Positions 39,990 to 47,604 of a stretch of DNA of 64,000 nt are shown piece after piece. The position numbers and the translations under genes are program-made. The stretch is from positions 95,996,976 to 96,060,975 of the forward strand of contig OZ023262.1 of assembly GCA_964006375.1 (NCBI GenBank), written 5' to 3'. Source of the stretch: Tillus elongatus. Lineage: Eukaryota > Arthropoda > Insecta > Coleoptera > Cleridae. Position 1 is the stretch's first letter. Every line of letters begins with the position of its first letter. Below the pieces are notes generated by a model, which searched no databases, was not told where the DNA came from, and saw nothing but the letters and a program-made list of their open reading frames with translations.

Positions 39990-41125
39990 GGTCGAAGACT
40001 CGGAAGATCCGTGAGATGTACGATGGAACCAATACATGCACGGTGTTAAGGAGGCCAAATCAAATTGGAATATACAATAAAATGGCCACTTCCGGTCTAA
40101 ACTTTAAATCCTTGTATCTTTTCAACGACAAGTGATAGAAATGAACCGACTTTAAAAATATATCGTTTCGTAACAAGGTCTACAAGAAACCGAGATAAAA
40201 AACTTTAAACCCTTATCGCGGAAGATCCGTGAGATGTACGCTGGAACCAACACATGCACGGTGTTAAGGAGGCCAAATCAAATTGGAATATACAATAAAA
40301 TGACCACTTCCGGTCTAAACTTTAAATCCTTGTATCTTTTCAACGACAAGTGATAGAAATGAACTAACTTCAAAAATGTATGTTTCATAACAAGGTCTAC
40401 AAGAAAATGAGATAAAAAACTTTAAACCCTTATCGCGGAAGATCCGTGAGATGTACGAGAGAACCAACACATGCACGGTGTTAAGGAGGCCAAATCAAAT
40501 TGGAATATACAATAAAATGGCCACTTCCGGTCTAAACTTTAAATCCTTGTATCTTTTCAACGACAAGTGATAGAAATGAACTGACTTCAAAAATATATCG
40601 TTTCGTAACAAGGTCTACAAGAAAATGAGATAAAAAACTTTAAACCCTTATCGCGGAAGATCCGTGAGATGTACGAGAGAACCAACACATGCACGGTGTT
40701 AAGGAGGCCAAATCAAATTGGAATATACAATAAAATGGCCACTTCCGGTCTAAACTTTAAATCCTTGTATCTTTTCAACGACAAGTGATAGAAAGGAACC
40801 GACTTCAAAAATGTATCGTTTCGTAACAAGCTCTACAAGAAAATGAGATAAAAAACTTTAAACCCTTATCGCGGAAGATCCGTGAGATGTACGCTGGAAC
40901 CAACACATGCACGGTGTTAAGGAGGTCAAATCAAAGTGGAATATACAATAAAATGACCACTTCCGGTCTAAACTTTAAATCGTTATATCTTTTCAATGGA
41001 AAGTGATAGAAATGAACTGACTTTAAAAATATATCGTTTCGTAACAAGCTCTACAAGAAAATGAGATAAAAAACTTTAAACCCTTATCGCGGAAGATCCG
41101 TGAGATGTACGCTGGAACCAACACA
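39990..41125. repeat. 218-bp tandem repeat array (left TIR)
   Basis: GGAAGATCCGTGAGATGTACG starts units at 40002, 40220, 40437, 40655, 40873 and 41091, spacing 217-218 bp. Each unit contains CACATGCACGGTGTTAAGG and CCACTTCCGGTCTAAACTTT. Two variants alternate after the first word (CTGGAACC or GAGAGAACC). Confidence 0.95.
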
Positions 41126-41299
41126 TGCACGCTGTTCAGCAAAGCAAACTCTATAAACATATTCAATAAAAAATGTTACTTCCGGGTAGACACTTCCGGT
41201 ATAGCTATTCTTAGAGCTACATACATGTGTGACACATCAAAATAATCGTCTTGTTGAACAGAAGAAATATAATATTTAAGTAAGTCAGAACAAGCTGTG

Positions 41300-41755
41300 T
41301 TAACACCTAAAACCAACACACACTCTCTTGTGTAGTAGGTATAGATGGTATGGTATGGTATGGTTTATTTGGAGACTTTCACCTAATTATCGATAAGAAC
41401 ACTGGTTATTTTAATGCGACTAAGCTGTGTAAAAATGGTGAGAAAAGATTCAGACATTGGCTGGAAAATAAGAAAACTAAAAGAGTTGATTATCTATTAC
41501 AACGGTCAGCTAAAGAAACAGTCTATGTACCAATCAATACCGATACCCTTAATATTTCAACCGAAGGTGTCCACTTAGAGTCACATCTAGGGGGCCGGAA
41601 TTCCGGCCCCCTAGATGTGCTGGAAGCAACATCTCAACTAACACCTACAACCGCTACATACTTACACCTAAAACCAACACACACTCTCTTGTGTAGTAGG
41701 TATAGATGGTATGGTATGGTATGGTTTATTTGGAGACTTTCACCTAATTATCGAA
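41300..41755 (+). repeat. 94-bp direct repeat around the KilA-N ORF
   Basis: 41300-41393 and about 41660-41755 share CACCTAAAACCAACACACAC, TCTTGTGTAGTAGG, (TATGG)n and ATTTGGAGACTTTCACC. The second copy lies inside the 3' part of the ORF and supplies its last residues, so the ORF tail is duplicated promoter and start sequence. Confidence 0.85.
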
Positions 41756-41793
41756 TGGAAACATCCTATAGAGTTTCCGGAGGATGTAGATAG
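41350..41793 (+). CDS. KilA-N domain protein
   Basis: Starts at ATG 41350 within a TATGG repeat. The first 60 residues hold a KilA-N DNA-binding domain: IIDKNTGYFNATKLCKNGEK followed by FRHWLENKKTKRVDYLL. KilA-N proteins are common in large DNA viruses and in some Polinton-related elements, where they are thought to bind nucleic acid. After about residue 75 the sequence is not domain-like. It crosses a 38-bp perfect palindrome (41582-41619) and then reads through a duplicated copy of its own 5' region, so the natural C-terminus may be lost or the reading frame fortuitous there. Confidence 0.7.
   Translation: MVWYGLFGDFHLIIDKNTGYFNATKLCKNGEKRFRHWLENKKTKRVDYLLQRSAKETVYVPINTDTLNISTEGVHLESHLGGRNSGPLDVLEATSQLTPTTATYLHLKPTHTLLCSRYRWYGMVWFIWRLSPNYRMETSYRVSGGCR
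41582..41619. repeat. 38-bp perfect palindrome
   Basis: Two 19-bp arms with no spacer, centred on GGAATTCC and flanked by CTAGGGGGCC / GGCCCCCTAG. It lies in the KilA-N frame. Such a structure can extrude as a cruciform and is often deleted in cloning. Confidence 0.97.
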
Positions 41794-41880
41794 CGGTTAA
41801 TTAATCGTTGGAAACATCTGGTCCTAATGTGTTTTCCGAAGGATGTAGATAGTGTTCTCAGATTTTTAACAGTCAACCAA
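41757..41880 (+). promoter_or_regulatory. GGATGTAGATAG motif region, left copy
   Basis: GGAAACATCCTATAGAGTTTCCGGAGG and GGATGTAGATAGCGGTTAATTA, then GGAAACATCTGG, CCGAAGGATGTAGATAGTG and TTCTCAGATTTTTAACAG. The same block occurs at 52300-52460. Both lie between a gene cluster and its neighbour, so a shared regulatory element is plausible. This one precedes the 244-aa gene. Confidence 0.5.
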
Positions 41881-41976
41881 CCAGAAGAATACAACCAATT
41901 AAAGTAGAGGGGGGGGGGGGGAAACCTATTTAACATCAGAGTTTACGATAGCAAGTTTAGTTTAAAATTTCTAGCT

Positions 41977-42711
41977 ATGAAAGCTGCTTGGAATTGTTGT
42001 GCTGAAACAATGTGTGACGAAAACGATGGTCCTGATTTCCGTGAACATCATAGGAAAAAGTTATTGTTTAACAAATATCAAGATGATACTAGGATGCTAA
42101 TGGAAACAACTTTCAACATCAGAAGATCTGTAAAATTAGTAACTGGTGATAGTGCAAGAAATGAGTTCACAATACTTGTGAAATTTGTTAACCCTTTGGC
42201 TCTAGATGAAGAAAATCAATATCTAGCATTGGAAGAGTGGCAGTTTTACGATTTTATGGATAACATACATGCATTATCTGCAAAGTGGTTTAAAGATAAT
42301 GAACAAACTCATGCTGTAACTCAGACGAGCTACTGTCGAATCTCTTCTGCAACGATACTAGGTGAAAAAGTTTTATGTGTTAATAATTGTTTTACACATA
42401 TGGTTATGTATCTAAATGAAGACACTGTAGAAAAGCTGGTGGAGCATGAGGAAATCATTAAGGAAAGATTTGAGTATGTAAGAGAAACACAGTTTGCTTG
42501 GATATATGACTGTTTTCTTCGCGACATCGTTCAAACATTAACAGAGCTGGGTAATTCAGATGTGAGTGCCGCGCAAACCATCCGAGTGATAAAAACCCTA
42601 CTCAACAACATGTCTCCAACATTCAAGTATTACATGTCAGAGTGTTTGCATTACGCTCAAGAACAAGTGCTAACCGACATCAATAACCTCATCAATGGCA
42701 CCACCTCTTAA
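41977..42711 (+). CDS. unknown Polinton protein, possible PC4-like fold, 244 aa
   Basis: ATG 41977 to TAA. Residues about 60-95 (RNEFTILVKFVNPLALDEEN then YLALEEWQFYDFMDNI) closely match residues of the gene at 53832-54125 on the other side of the element and, more loosely, 52541-53467. A beta-rich stretch ending in a helix led by LxxEEW recalls PC4-type single-strand DNA-binding folds, but that is inference. The C-terminal half is helical, with SAAQTIRVIKTLLNNM. It overlaps the next gene by 17 nt. Confidence 0.7.
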   Translation: MKAAWNCCAETMCDENDGPDFREHHRKKLLFNKYQDDTRMLMETTFNIRRSVKLVTGDSARNEFTILVKFVNPLALDEENQYLALEEWQFYDFMDNIHALSAKWFKDNEQTHAVTQTSYCRISSATILGEKVLCVNNCFTHMVMYLNEDTVEKLVEHEEIIKERFEYVRETQFAWIYDCFLRDIVQTLTELGNSDVSAAQTIRVIKTLLNNMSPTFKYYMSECLHYAQEQVLTDINNLINGTTS

Positions 42712-43123
42712 AGCAAGCTTCGTCATCCTGACAGCATTGTGTCAAAATGTGTTTTACGTCTACAAACCACCAAATGTGAAAGAAGTGCGAATCTGTTTCG
42801 ATGACTGCACCAAATGGTCTGGACTAACAAGAACATATCTGCACAACGATGAAGCGATTGAAGTTTCAACATACAACATGTCCAATATTAAAACTGATAT
42901 AGTACATTATAAACTTATGTTTTTGTTTGATCATGGCACCCGAGGTGAGACAGCTGACTGGAGAACTCTTGTGTTAAATGATTCTTACCTGTTCACTTCA
43001 AATTATATTTCTATGTTTATATCAACTGGTTTTCTTATGTGTCTTGCCATATTTATGCTCATGTATTTTGGTTTTAAATATTACACTGTACTTAAAGATA
43101 TTTATCGTAAACATATTTGTTAA
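42695..43123 (+). CDS. predicted membrane protein, 142 aa
   Basis: Starts at ATG 42695, inside the end of the upstream gene. A hydrophobic N-terminus (ASFVILTALCQNVFYVY) suggests a signal or anchor. Four cysteines come in the first half. A clear transmembrane helix lies near residues 107-130 (ISMFISTGFLMCLAIFMLMY), followed by a short basic tail. A type I virion or host-membrane protein is plausible. No family is recognised. An AATAAA lies just after the stop region (TTAATAAAAATAT). Confidence 0.65.
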   Translation: MAPPLKASFVILTALCQNVFYVYKPPNVKEVRICFDDCTKWSGLTRTYLHNDEAIEVSTYNMSNIKTDIVHYKLMFLFDHGTRGETADWRTLVLNDSYLFTSNYISMFISTGFLMCLAIFMLMYFGFKYYTVLKDIYRKHIC

Positions 43124-43193
43124 TAAAAATATATAACTGAAGATGTCTGTGTTTTATTCATTAGTTAAGCACCTATAGTTAAGATGAGATACT

Positions 43194-43679
43194 GTGAATC
43201 GTGCTCGTTACAAGTGGAAAAAGAGTGCTTTCTCTGGACATTTACGTAGTGAAATTCACAAATCTAAAGTGTGTGAACCGTGGGAAGTTGAACAAGTTTA
43301 TATGTTAACTCAAGCTTTTAAAAACAGAATGGCTACCTATCGTATTAGTATGGATGGTAGTGATATACGACTTGCCATGGAAAGTGTGAAGCAGAAATTG
43401 TTTCATTTGATGGAGGCTACTTTAGCCAAACACGATACAGTTAAAATGAATCTAGAATTGTTTGGTTTGTATGTGCTCCAAAGTCGAAATAAAAAAAAAG
43501 AAATGAAGTCATTTAATACTAAAAATAAAAATATCACAGTGGCAACTAACTTTGAAAATATATATCAAGAATTTACTGAGGAGATTTACACAAAAGCTTT
43601 AGAGTTTGCTGAAAGGTGATAGCGGATGGATGTTGGAAAGACTAATGTGGTTGGAAATTAATATTAATAAATGTATTTA
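43194..43679 (+). pseudogene. apparent N-terminal relic of the Polinton DNA polymerase B ORF
   Basis: The open frame 43194-43619 has no in-frame ATG at its 5' end (it follows a TGA at 43185 and begins at GTG). It contains AFKNRMATYRISM, TVKMNLELFGLYVL and a block ending EIYTKALEFAER. After a stop at 43617 the +1 frame continues with a Gly-Trp motif and LEININK, then ends at 43679. From knowledge of arthropod Maverick polymerase ORFs I recognise this order of motifs as the region ahead of the exonuclease and polymerase domains. The catalytic domains are missing from the whole element. Polyadenylation-like AATAAA sequences follow. Confidence 0.55.
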
Positions 43680-43703
43680 AAAGTAGATTAAAATAAAAAA
43701 CAG

Positions 43704-43730
43704 ATATATTTTACAACGTTTGTTTTATTA
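43704..43730. terminator. 3'-end motif at convergent gene junction (left)
   Basis: 27 nt, an exact inverse match to 51776-51802. It lies where the left rightward genes meet the capsid genes and contains TTTTACAACGTTTG plus TTTATTA (AATAAA-type on the minus strand). Probably a shared polyadenylation module. Confidence 0.6.
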
Positions 43731-44216
43731 TGGCATTAAGCTTACAATATAAGTAAATAATGATATACAGTTATTTATGCTACAGATACATTTTCTATTA
43801 TATCCTAAAGTATGATCCATACACAAAGGAGTATCAGGCACTAACTTTGGACAGCGTTCACTGGTTTCCAGGTTGATAACATCCACTTGATAACCACAGG
43901 TTGATAGTAAATGTAACAAAAACCTTTGCTTGTTTTCACCTTTAACATAAATTCTGTCAACACGTTGGGCTATAATATGTTTTGCTATTATGTTTGGTAA
44001 TTCTTCTAAATTGATATCACCACAATTATAGTCAAGGCAATGGTGTTGTGTTTGTAGAAACTTCACTTGCTTGATTATGTCTGCAGACAGTAAACGTAAT
44101 GGTGTATGCGGTTTAAAAACACAATGCACTGTTTGGAAACCATTATAAATCACAAACTCTTTAGGTGTAAATTCAGGCAGACAAAAACCCTGAGTATCAA
44201 CGACCACGAACCTCAT
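43728..44216 (-). CDS. conserved Polinton-type protein, 162 aa
   Basis: ATG at 44214-44216. It begins MRFVVVDTQGFCLPEFTPKE, an opening strand ending in Asp with GF after it, then FVIYNG, LEELPNIIAKHII, VDRIYVKGENKQRFL and a cysteine pair near the end (RKCICSINN). This layout is familiar from arthropod Maverick accessory ORFs and is reminiscent of an RNase H-like nuclease fold, but catalytic residues cannot be assigned with confidence. It is the last gene of the leftward capsid cluster, 29 nt after the major capsid gene. Confidence 0.65.
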   Translation of the reverse strand: MRFVVVDTQGFCLPEFTPKEFVIYNGFQTVHCVFKPHTPLRLLSADIIKQVKFLQTQHHCLDYNCGDINLEELPNIIAKHIIAQRVDRIYVKGENKQRFLLHLLSTCGYQVDVINLETSERCPKLVPDTPLCMDHTLGYNRKCICSINNCISLFTYIVSLMP

Positions 44217-44244
44217 CGTGAAAGTGATTGCAACATCCTTGCAG

Positions 44245-45450
44245 CTACATTATATAGCGTACGATGTTGGAGAGTGGGGCATACTCGATGACGCAATCAT
44301 GTATAATTACACAAAAACATTTTGTGTGATTGGGAAAGTTGGTAGTACTTTCCATTTCCAATTTGATATCCACAGTAGAAGGTTTTATAGAGTCGCTATA
44401 CTTGGAGCAATCAAATACAAACATGGGATATTTTAGGAAAGACTTGTAATCCAAGGTAGGCTGTGGTTCTCTGCCAACATACGAACGTTGAAATTCAATC
44501 ATGTTTTTATATGCCTCGACGTAATTTGCTTGGTTAAAGTTCAGGTTCATACCCTCTGTGGGGATTTGTTTCGAATTTAAGTGAAGTCTTATATCTCGAA
44601 TACCCACATGATCAAACTCGTTGATGTCTTTTCTAACGTTACTGTATCGATCTGTTTGGAATATCACAATAACAAATCTGGGTCGTTCAGTGTTTGAGGA
44701 TGTCTTAATAGACCACAAGTCTTTCGTTGAATTATTTAGATTTGGTAATTCATACATCTCCCATTTTCTATATGGTATAAGGATTTTCTTATCTAGAGCA
44801 ATCGACTTTAATAATTGCTGCTGTATAACTTCACTAGGGTGGATATGTTTCACCTGCAGAGCCATATACTCAATGTTAAACTTTAATGCTTTATCTGCAT
44901 CTGCGGCACCAACCAAAATAAAGCAATTTCTATCATTCTGAGCTCTAGTGAGACGTAGAAGCAATTTACTGAAAAGCACTCTTTTATAGTCTTTGAAAAT
45001 ATTACACAAGTAGCTAAGAGGTATGCAGTAGCAAAAACGTTCATTTTTTAACATCACATTGTTTTCGGTTGGATGCCATCCCGCTGGAATCAGAGCTCTT
45101 GCTTCATCACTGTTTGCTTCCAAAAGTGTTCTAATTGATGTAACTATACCAGGATTTCTAACATGTTCAATAATCTGATTACACATTTCAACCGCAATAG
45201 AGGAAAACAAATGAGCTGCTGCATTAGACGTTACTTCTACAGTTCCAATCGTACCACTCGTCTCGATACTACCATTTATCAGTAGAACAGATGAAGACCA
45301 ATCGTAAAAAATATCTTGTTGATTGATTGCAAACTCACAGGTATCATTATGGTCAAACGATCTGGTTTGAGGAGCGTATGTGTGTATTTCTTCCCCTCTG
45401 ATTGACTCGTCGTGCACAGGGTCTGCGAATATATGTAGTTTGCTTAACAT
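44245..45450 (-). CDS. probable major capsid protein, 401 aa
   Basis: ATG at 45448-45450. A beta-rich protein with landmarks IRGEEIHTYAPQTRSF, DIFYDWSSSVLLINGSI, FCYCIPLSYLCNIFKDYK, KWEMYELPNLNNSTKDLWSI, DIRLHLNSKQIP and KYPMFVFDCSKY. I take it for the double jelly-roll major capsid protein of Polintons from its position next to minor capsid and protease genes and from overall resemblance to arthropod Maverick sequences. It is at the short end for the family. An overlapping ATG-led frame (45565-45353) just upstream reads naturally and may be its displaced N-terminus. Confidence 0.65.
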   Translation of the reverse strand: MLSKLHIFADPVHDESIRGEEIHTYAPQTRSFDHNDTCEFAINQQDIFYDWSSSVLLINGSIETSGTIGTVEVTSNAAAHLFSSIAVEMCNQIIEHVRNPGIVTSIRTLLEANSDEARALIPAGWHPTENNVMLKNERFCYCIPLSYLCNIFKDYKRVLFSKLLLRLTRAQNDRNCFILVGAADADKALKFNIEYMALQVKHIHPSEVIQQQLLKSIALDKKILIPYRKWEMYELPNLNNSTKDLWSIKTSSNTERPRFVIVIFQTDRYSNVRKDINEFDHVGIRDIRLHLNSKQIPTEGMNLNFNQANYVEAYKNMIEFQRSYVGREPQPTLDYKSFLKYPMFVFDCSKYSDSIKPSTVDIKLEMESTTNFPNHTKCFCVIIHDCVIEYAPLSNIVRYIM

Positions 45451-45565
45451 CGTAACCCAATGATTGTAGAAACTGTATGTTCTCCCAAGATAGAACCGCT
45501 TTCGACTCAGGTAGCGAAGATACTGAAGCTGGAGCGGTTTGATTACTACTATTTATAATCAGCAT
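45353..45565 (-). CDS. overlapping ORF, possible frameshifted capsid N-terminus
   Basis: ATG at 45563-45565, inside the last codons of the minor capsid gene. The first half (SVSSLPESKAVLSWENIQFL then QSLGYDVK) has a natural composition. After about 45455, where the major capsid frame begins, it looks like an out-of-frame reading (IRRPCARRVNQRG). Either the capsid gene has a single-base shift near 45455, or a programmed shift or re-initiation joins the two. Confidence 0.4.
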   Translation of the reverse strand: MLIINSSNQTAPASVSSLPESKAVLSWENIQFLQSLGYDVKQTTYIRRPCARRVNQRGRNTHIRSSNQIV

Positions 45566-46328
45566 AATATGTTGGTGTCTCTTTCAACTCCAATATCACA
45601 ATGATCTCCTCACCTTGAAAGTTCACAGGTACTGAATTCTGATCGATAATGTTTACATTTATATGCGAAATGATACGTGTGGTAAGAGGCATAAAAACCT
45701 TACTATATGGTTTTATATCAATCGCATAACCAGGGTCTACCATAGGAGCAAACTCATATACTGTATGTGTAGGTTTTCCATCGTGGTAAGAACCATCTAC
45801 TATGTTGCATTCCAAACGAATCGTCTTTACTCGTACAATTTCTACGGGTAAATTGGAAACGTAAAGTTTACCTGTAGCAAGACGTTGTTTAGAAAATCCC
45901 AATATTGGTGCTATCGAAGCGTCGGTAGAAAAGTCTATATCATACTGACATGTAATCTCACATTTCAAAGTGTTGTTGTTGGCTTTTAGCGAAAACAGTT
46001 TTACCACATCGATGTTGTGTTCTACTGCAGGATCCAGATGTTTATCTTTAATATAACGTCGTAACAACTCATTCTGAATGTATTTCTCGATATCACTGAT
46101 TTCATATGAACCATCTGGAATACTTATTTCTTGTCGAATCTTTCTACCACTCACAGCAGAAAAATAATGAAACTTATTACACCCACGTTCTATGTTTGGT
46201 ATAGTGTTATATGTATGAAAGTTTGCAAGCGCGAGCGAATACTCAAAGTGTGGTTTTAATACTAACGGTGGAAATATTTCCATCGATAAAGAGGACGAAG
46301 AACCCTTCAAAGCAAACGTACGCGCCAT
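45549..46328 (-). CDS. probable minor capsid (penton) protein, 259 aa
   Basis: ATG at 46326-46328. Predicted single jelly-roll protein. Landmarks are LVLKPHFEYSLALANFHTYN, ISIPDGSYEISDIEKYIQNE, LKANNNTLKCEITC, IDFSTDASIAPILGFSK, IRLECNIVDGSYHDGKPTHT and FQGEEIIVILELKETP. The IPDGSYEISDIE and N-N-T-L-K pattern is one I associate with the conserved minor capsid protein of arthropod Mavericks. It sits between the protease and the major capsid gene and overlaps the following frame by 17 nt. Confidence 0.75.
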   Translation of the reverse strand: MARTFALKGSSSSLSMEIFPPLVLKPHFEYSLALANFHTYNTIPNIERGCNKFHYFSAVSGRKIRQEISIPDGSYEISDIEKYIQNELLRRYIKDKHLDPAVEHNIDVVKLFSLKANNNTLKCEITCQYDIDFSTDASIAPILGFSKQRLATGKLYVSNLPVEIVRVKTIRLECNIVDGSYHDGKPTHTVYEFAPMVDPGYAIDIKPYSKVFMPLTTRIISHINVNIIDQNSVPVNFQGEEIIVILELKETPTYYADYK

Positions 46329-46344
46329 GACTGAAACACAGATA

Positions 46345-46674
46345 CTACTGTTTAAGTCTTTTATTTAAAAATTTTAAACATAAGTGACCACAATTATAAG
46401 TATTATACTTTTGATATACATCATGATTATACAATATAGTACAGTTTTTAAGATAATACAACAGTTCAGTTGGCGGCTTCAAGTTTCCATATGAGTCAAA
46501 GTACACGGCCGTGTCACCACGTTTCTTAACTGCAACCCAATGACTACCTGGCTCTTTGTTTGTTTGCAAATTCATGATAAATGATTCATTCTTGCGTGAT
46601 CCATTCGATGGTAAAGTATCTCGCATGTATACACCTCTAAAATATGGAATTTTCATTTTACCAGCAAATTTCAC
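46345..46674 (-). CDS. adenain-like cysteine protease
   Basis: Capsid maturation protease of the adenovirus protease/ULP1 (C5) type. The catalytic set is visible: His in GSHWVAV, Asp in YFDSYGNLKPP and Cys in YNCGHLCLKFL. FRGVYMRDTLP near the start is characteristic. The frame is open from within the end of the upstream PLA2 gene (through PARPLTNIDLVKFAGKM) but has no ATG until Met in AGKMKIPYFRG, so the conserved N-terminus lies upstream of any AUG. Expression by frameshift from the PLA2 ORF, or a lost start, is possible. It is followed 16 nt later by the minor capsid gene. Confidence 0.85.
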   Translation of the reverse strand: MKFAGKMKIPYFRGVYMRDTLPSNGSRKNESFIMNLQTNKEPGSHWVAVKKRGDTAVYFDSYGNLKPPTELLYYLKNCTILYNHDVYQKYNTYNCGHLCLKFLNKRLKQ

Positions 46675-46712
46675 AAGATCTATATTTGTTAGAGGTCTTG
46701 CTGGTAAACACT

Positions 46713-47525
46713 TTACACGTTTTTTGGTTTATGTAAATACAAACCGAAACCGCTTCGCTGTTTCTTCATATACAAGCCACTACCTCGGTGACCAACAGCA
46801 ATAGCCTCCATCGTTTGGTTATGACGTTTTGCTTCTTCCAATTTTTGTTTGGCTGATTTAGCATCGTTCACGGCTTTAGCAATACCCGCAGCACCACCAC
46901 CTAGAGCTCCCAGCGCTGATAGACCACCAAAAATTAAAGGTAGTAGTGGAAGGAAACCGCCACTTTTCGGTACTGGAATAACTCTGGGTGTCTTGACTTT
47001 CTTACGACCGCCAGCATTTTTAATTACTTTTCTCGCTACATGTAGTAAATTTTTTACAGATGGAACTTCCGCACCCACAGCTATGGCACCTTTCATTAAA
47101 TTTATTATGTTTTTAAATGGTATTTTACCGCCACATTTTACTTTTTTACTGCTACGTTTACGTTTGGTTGCCGTCTTTGGGGTTAAACCCATACCAAGCT
47201 TTCTTTTAACTTTCATAGTGTTTGTAACACCCCAAGCAGCTAACTTTTCACCAAAACTTGCGTCCTTCGACTTTACTCTCTCCCAAGCTCGGTTCTCCAG
47301 CACCTCGTCAGCTCGATGTCTATCACTCAACTGTTTTGATTGAGAGTATGCGATATCGTGATCTCGACAAGCACGATCTAAAGGATTGATACCTTGATCA
47401 CCTCTTGCTAAACGTTCTTTAAGTTTAGTACCCGGGCCACAAAATTGATAACCAGGAACATGCAGCTCAACAGGTAATTTGTTGATGGTAGTGTTAACAA
47501 GACCTTCACCTTGGCACACCAACAT
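46713..47525 (-). CDS. PLA2-domain virion protein (parvovirus VP1u-like), 270 aa
   Basis: ATG at 47523-47525. Residues about 17-62 form a secreted-type phospholipase A2 site: PGYQFCGPGTKL (calcium loop) and CRDHDIAY (catalytic His-Asp). In parvoviruses this domain breaches endosomal membranes during entry. Similar fusions are known in some adintovirus and Polinton relatives. Downstream are basic tracts (TATKRKRSSKKVK), a hydrophobic glycine-rich helix (FLPLLPLIFGGLSALGALGG) and a tail with repeated GSGLYM/GFGLYL, reminiscent of adenovirus core or membrane-lytic peptides. It is the first gene of the leftward cluster, diverging from the ATPase gene. Confidence 0.85.
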   Translation of the reverse strand: MLVCQGEGLVNTTINKLPVELHVPGYQFCGPGTKLKERLARGDQGINPLDRACRDHDIAYSQSKQLSDRHRADEVLENRAWERVKSKDASFGEKLAAWGVTNTMKVKRKLGMGLTPKTATKRKRSSKKVKCGGKIPFKNIINLMKGAIAVGAEVPSVKNLLHVARKVIKNAGGRKKVKTPRVIPVPKSGGFLPLLPLIFGGLSALGALGGGAAGIAKAVNDAKSAKQKLEEAKRHNQTMEAIAVGHRGSGLYMKKQRSGFGLYLHKPKNV

Positions 47526-47604
47526 TTATACTGCTAATGAGGTATGATAAATCTAAGTATTTATATAGATGATTGCACTCGTAAAAGTTTTAGTTTAGTT
47601 AACG
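47526..47604. promoter_or_regulatory. bidirectional promoter region
   Basis: The 79-bp gap between two divergent starts, PLA2 protein leftward and ATPase rightward. It contains TATTTATATAGATG (from about 47559), a possible TATA sequence for either direction. Short divergent spacing suggests coordinated late expression of the virion genes. Confidence 0.5.

Larger units (their letters stand above)
39121..41068. repeat. Polinton left terminal inverted repeat
   Basis: About 1.95 kb, the inverse of 55772-57651. In order from the tip: a terminal block with GACACTTGGGCTAGACAGG, a GC-rich GGCGCC block, GACAGTCACAT-type repeats, a tRNA-like sequence, a 36-codon ORF and about five 218-bp repeat units. 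Homology stops inward at AATGAGATAAAA. Confidence 0.93.

Noticed and set aside
39853..40041. 62-aa minus-strand frame in the left TIR, mirrored at 56798-56986
   Set aside because: Conserved only because the TIRs are copies. The opposite strand carries the more protein-like ATGGCGG-led ORF, so I treat this as its shadow.
46849..47343. 164-aa plus-strand frame opposite the PLA2 gene
   Set aside because: Antisense shadow. The minus strand carries the PLA2 active site and a full-length frame.
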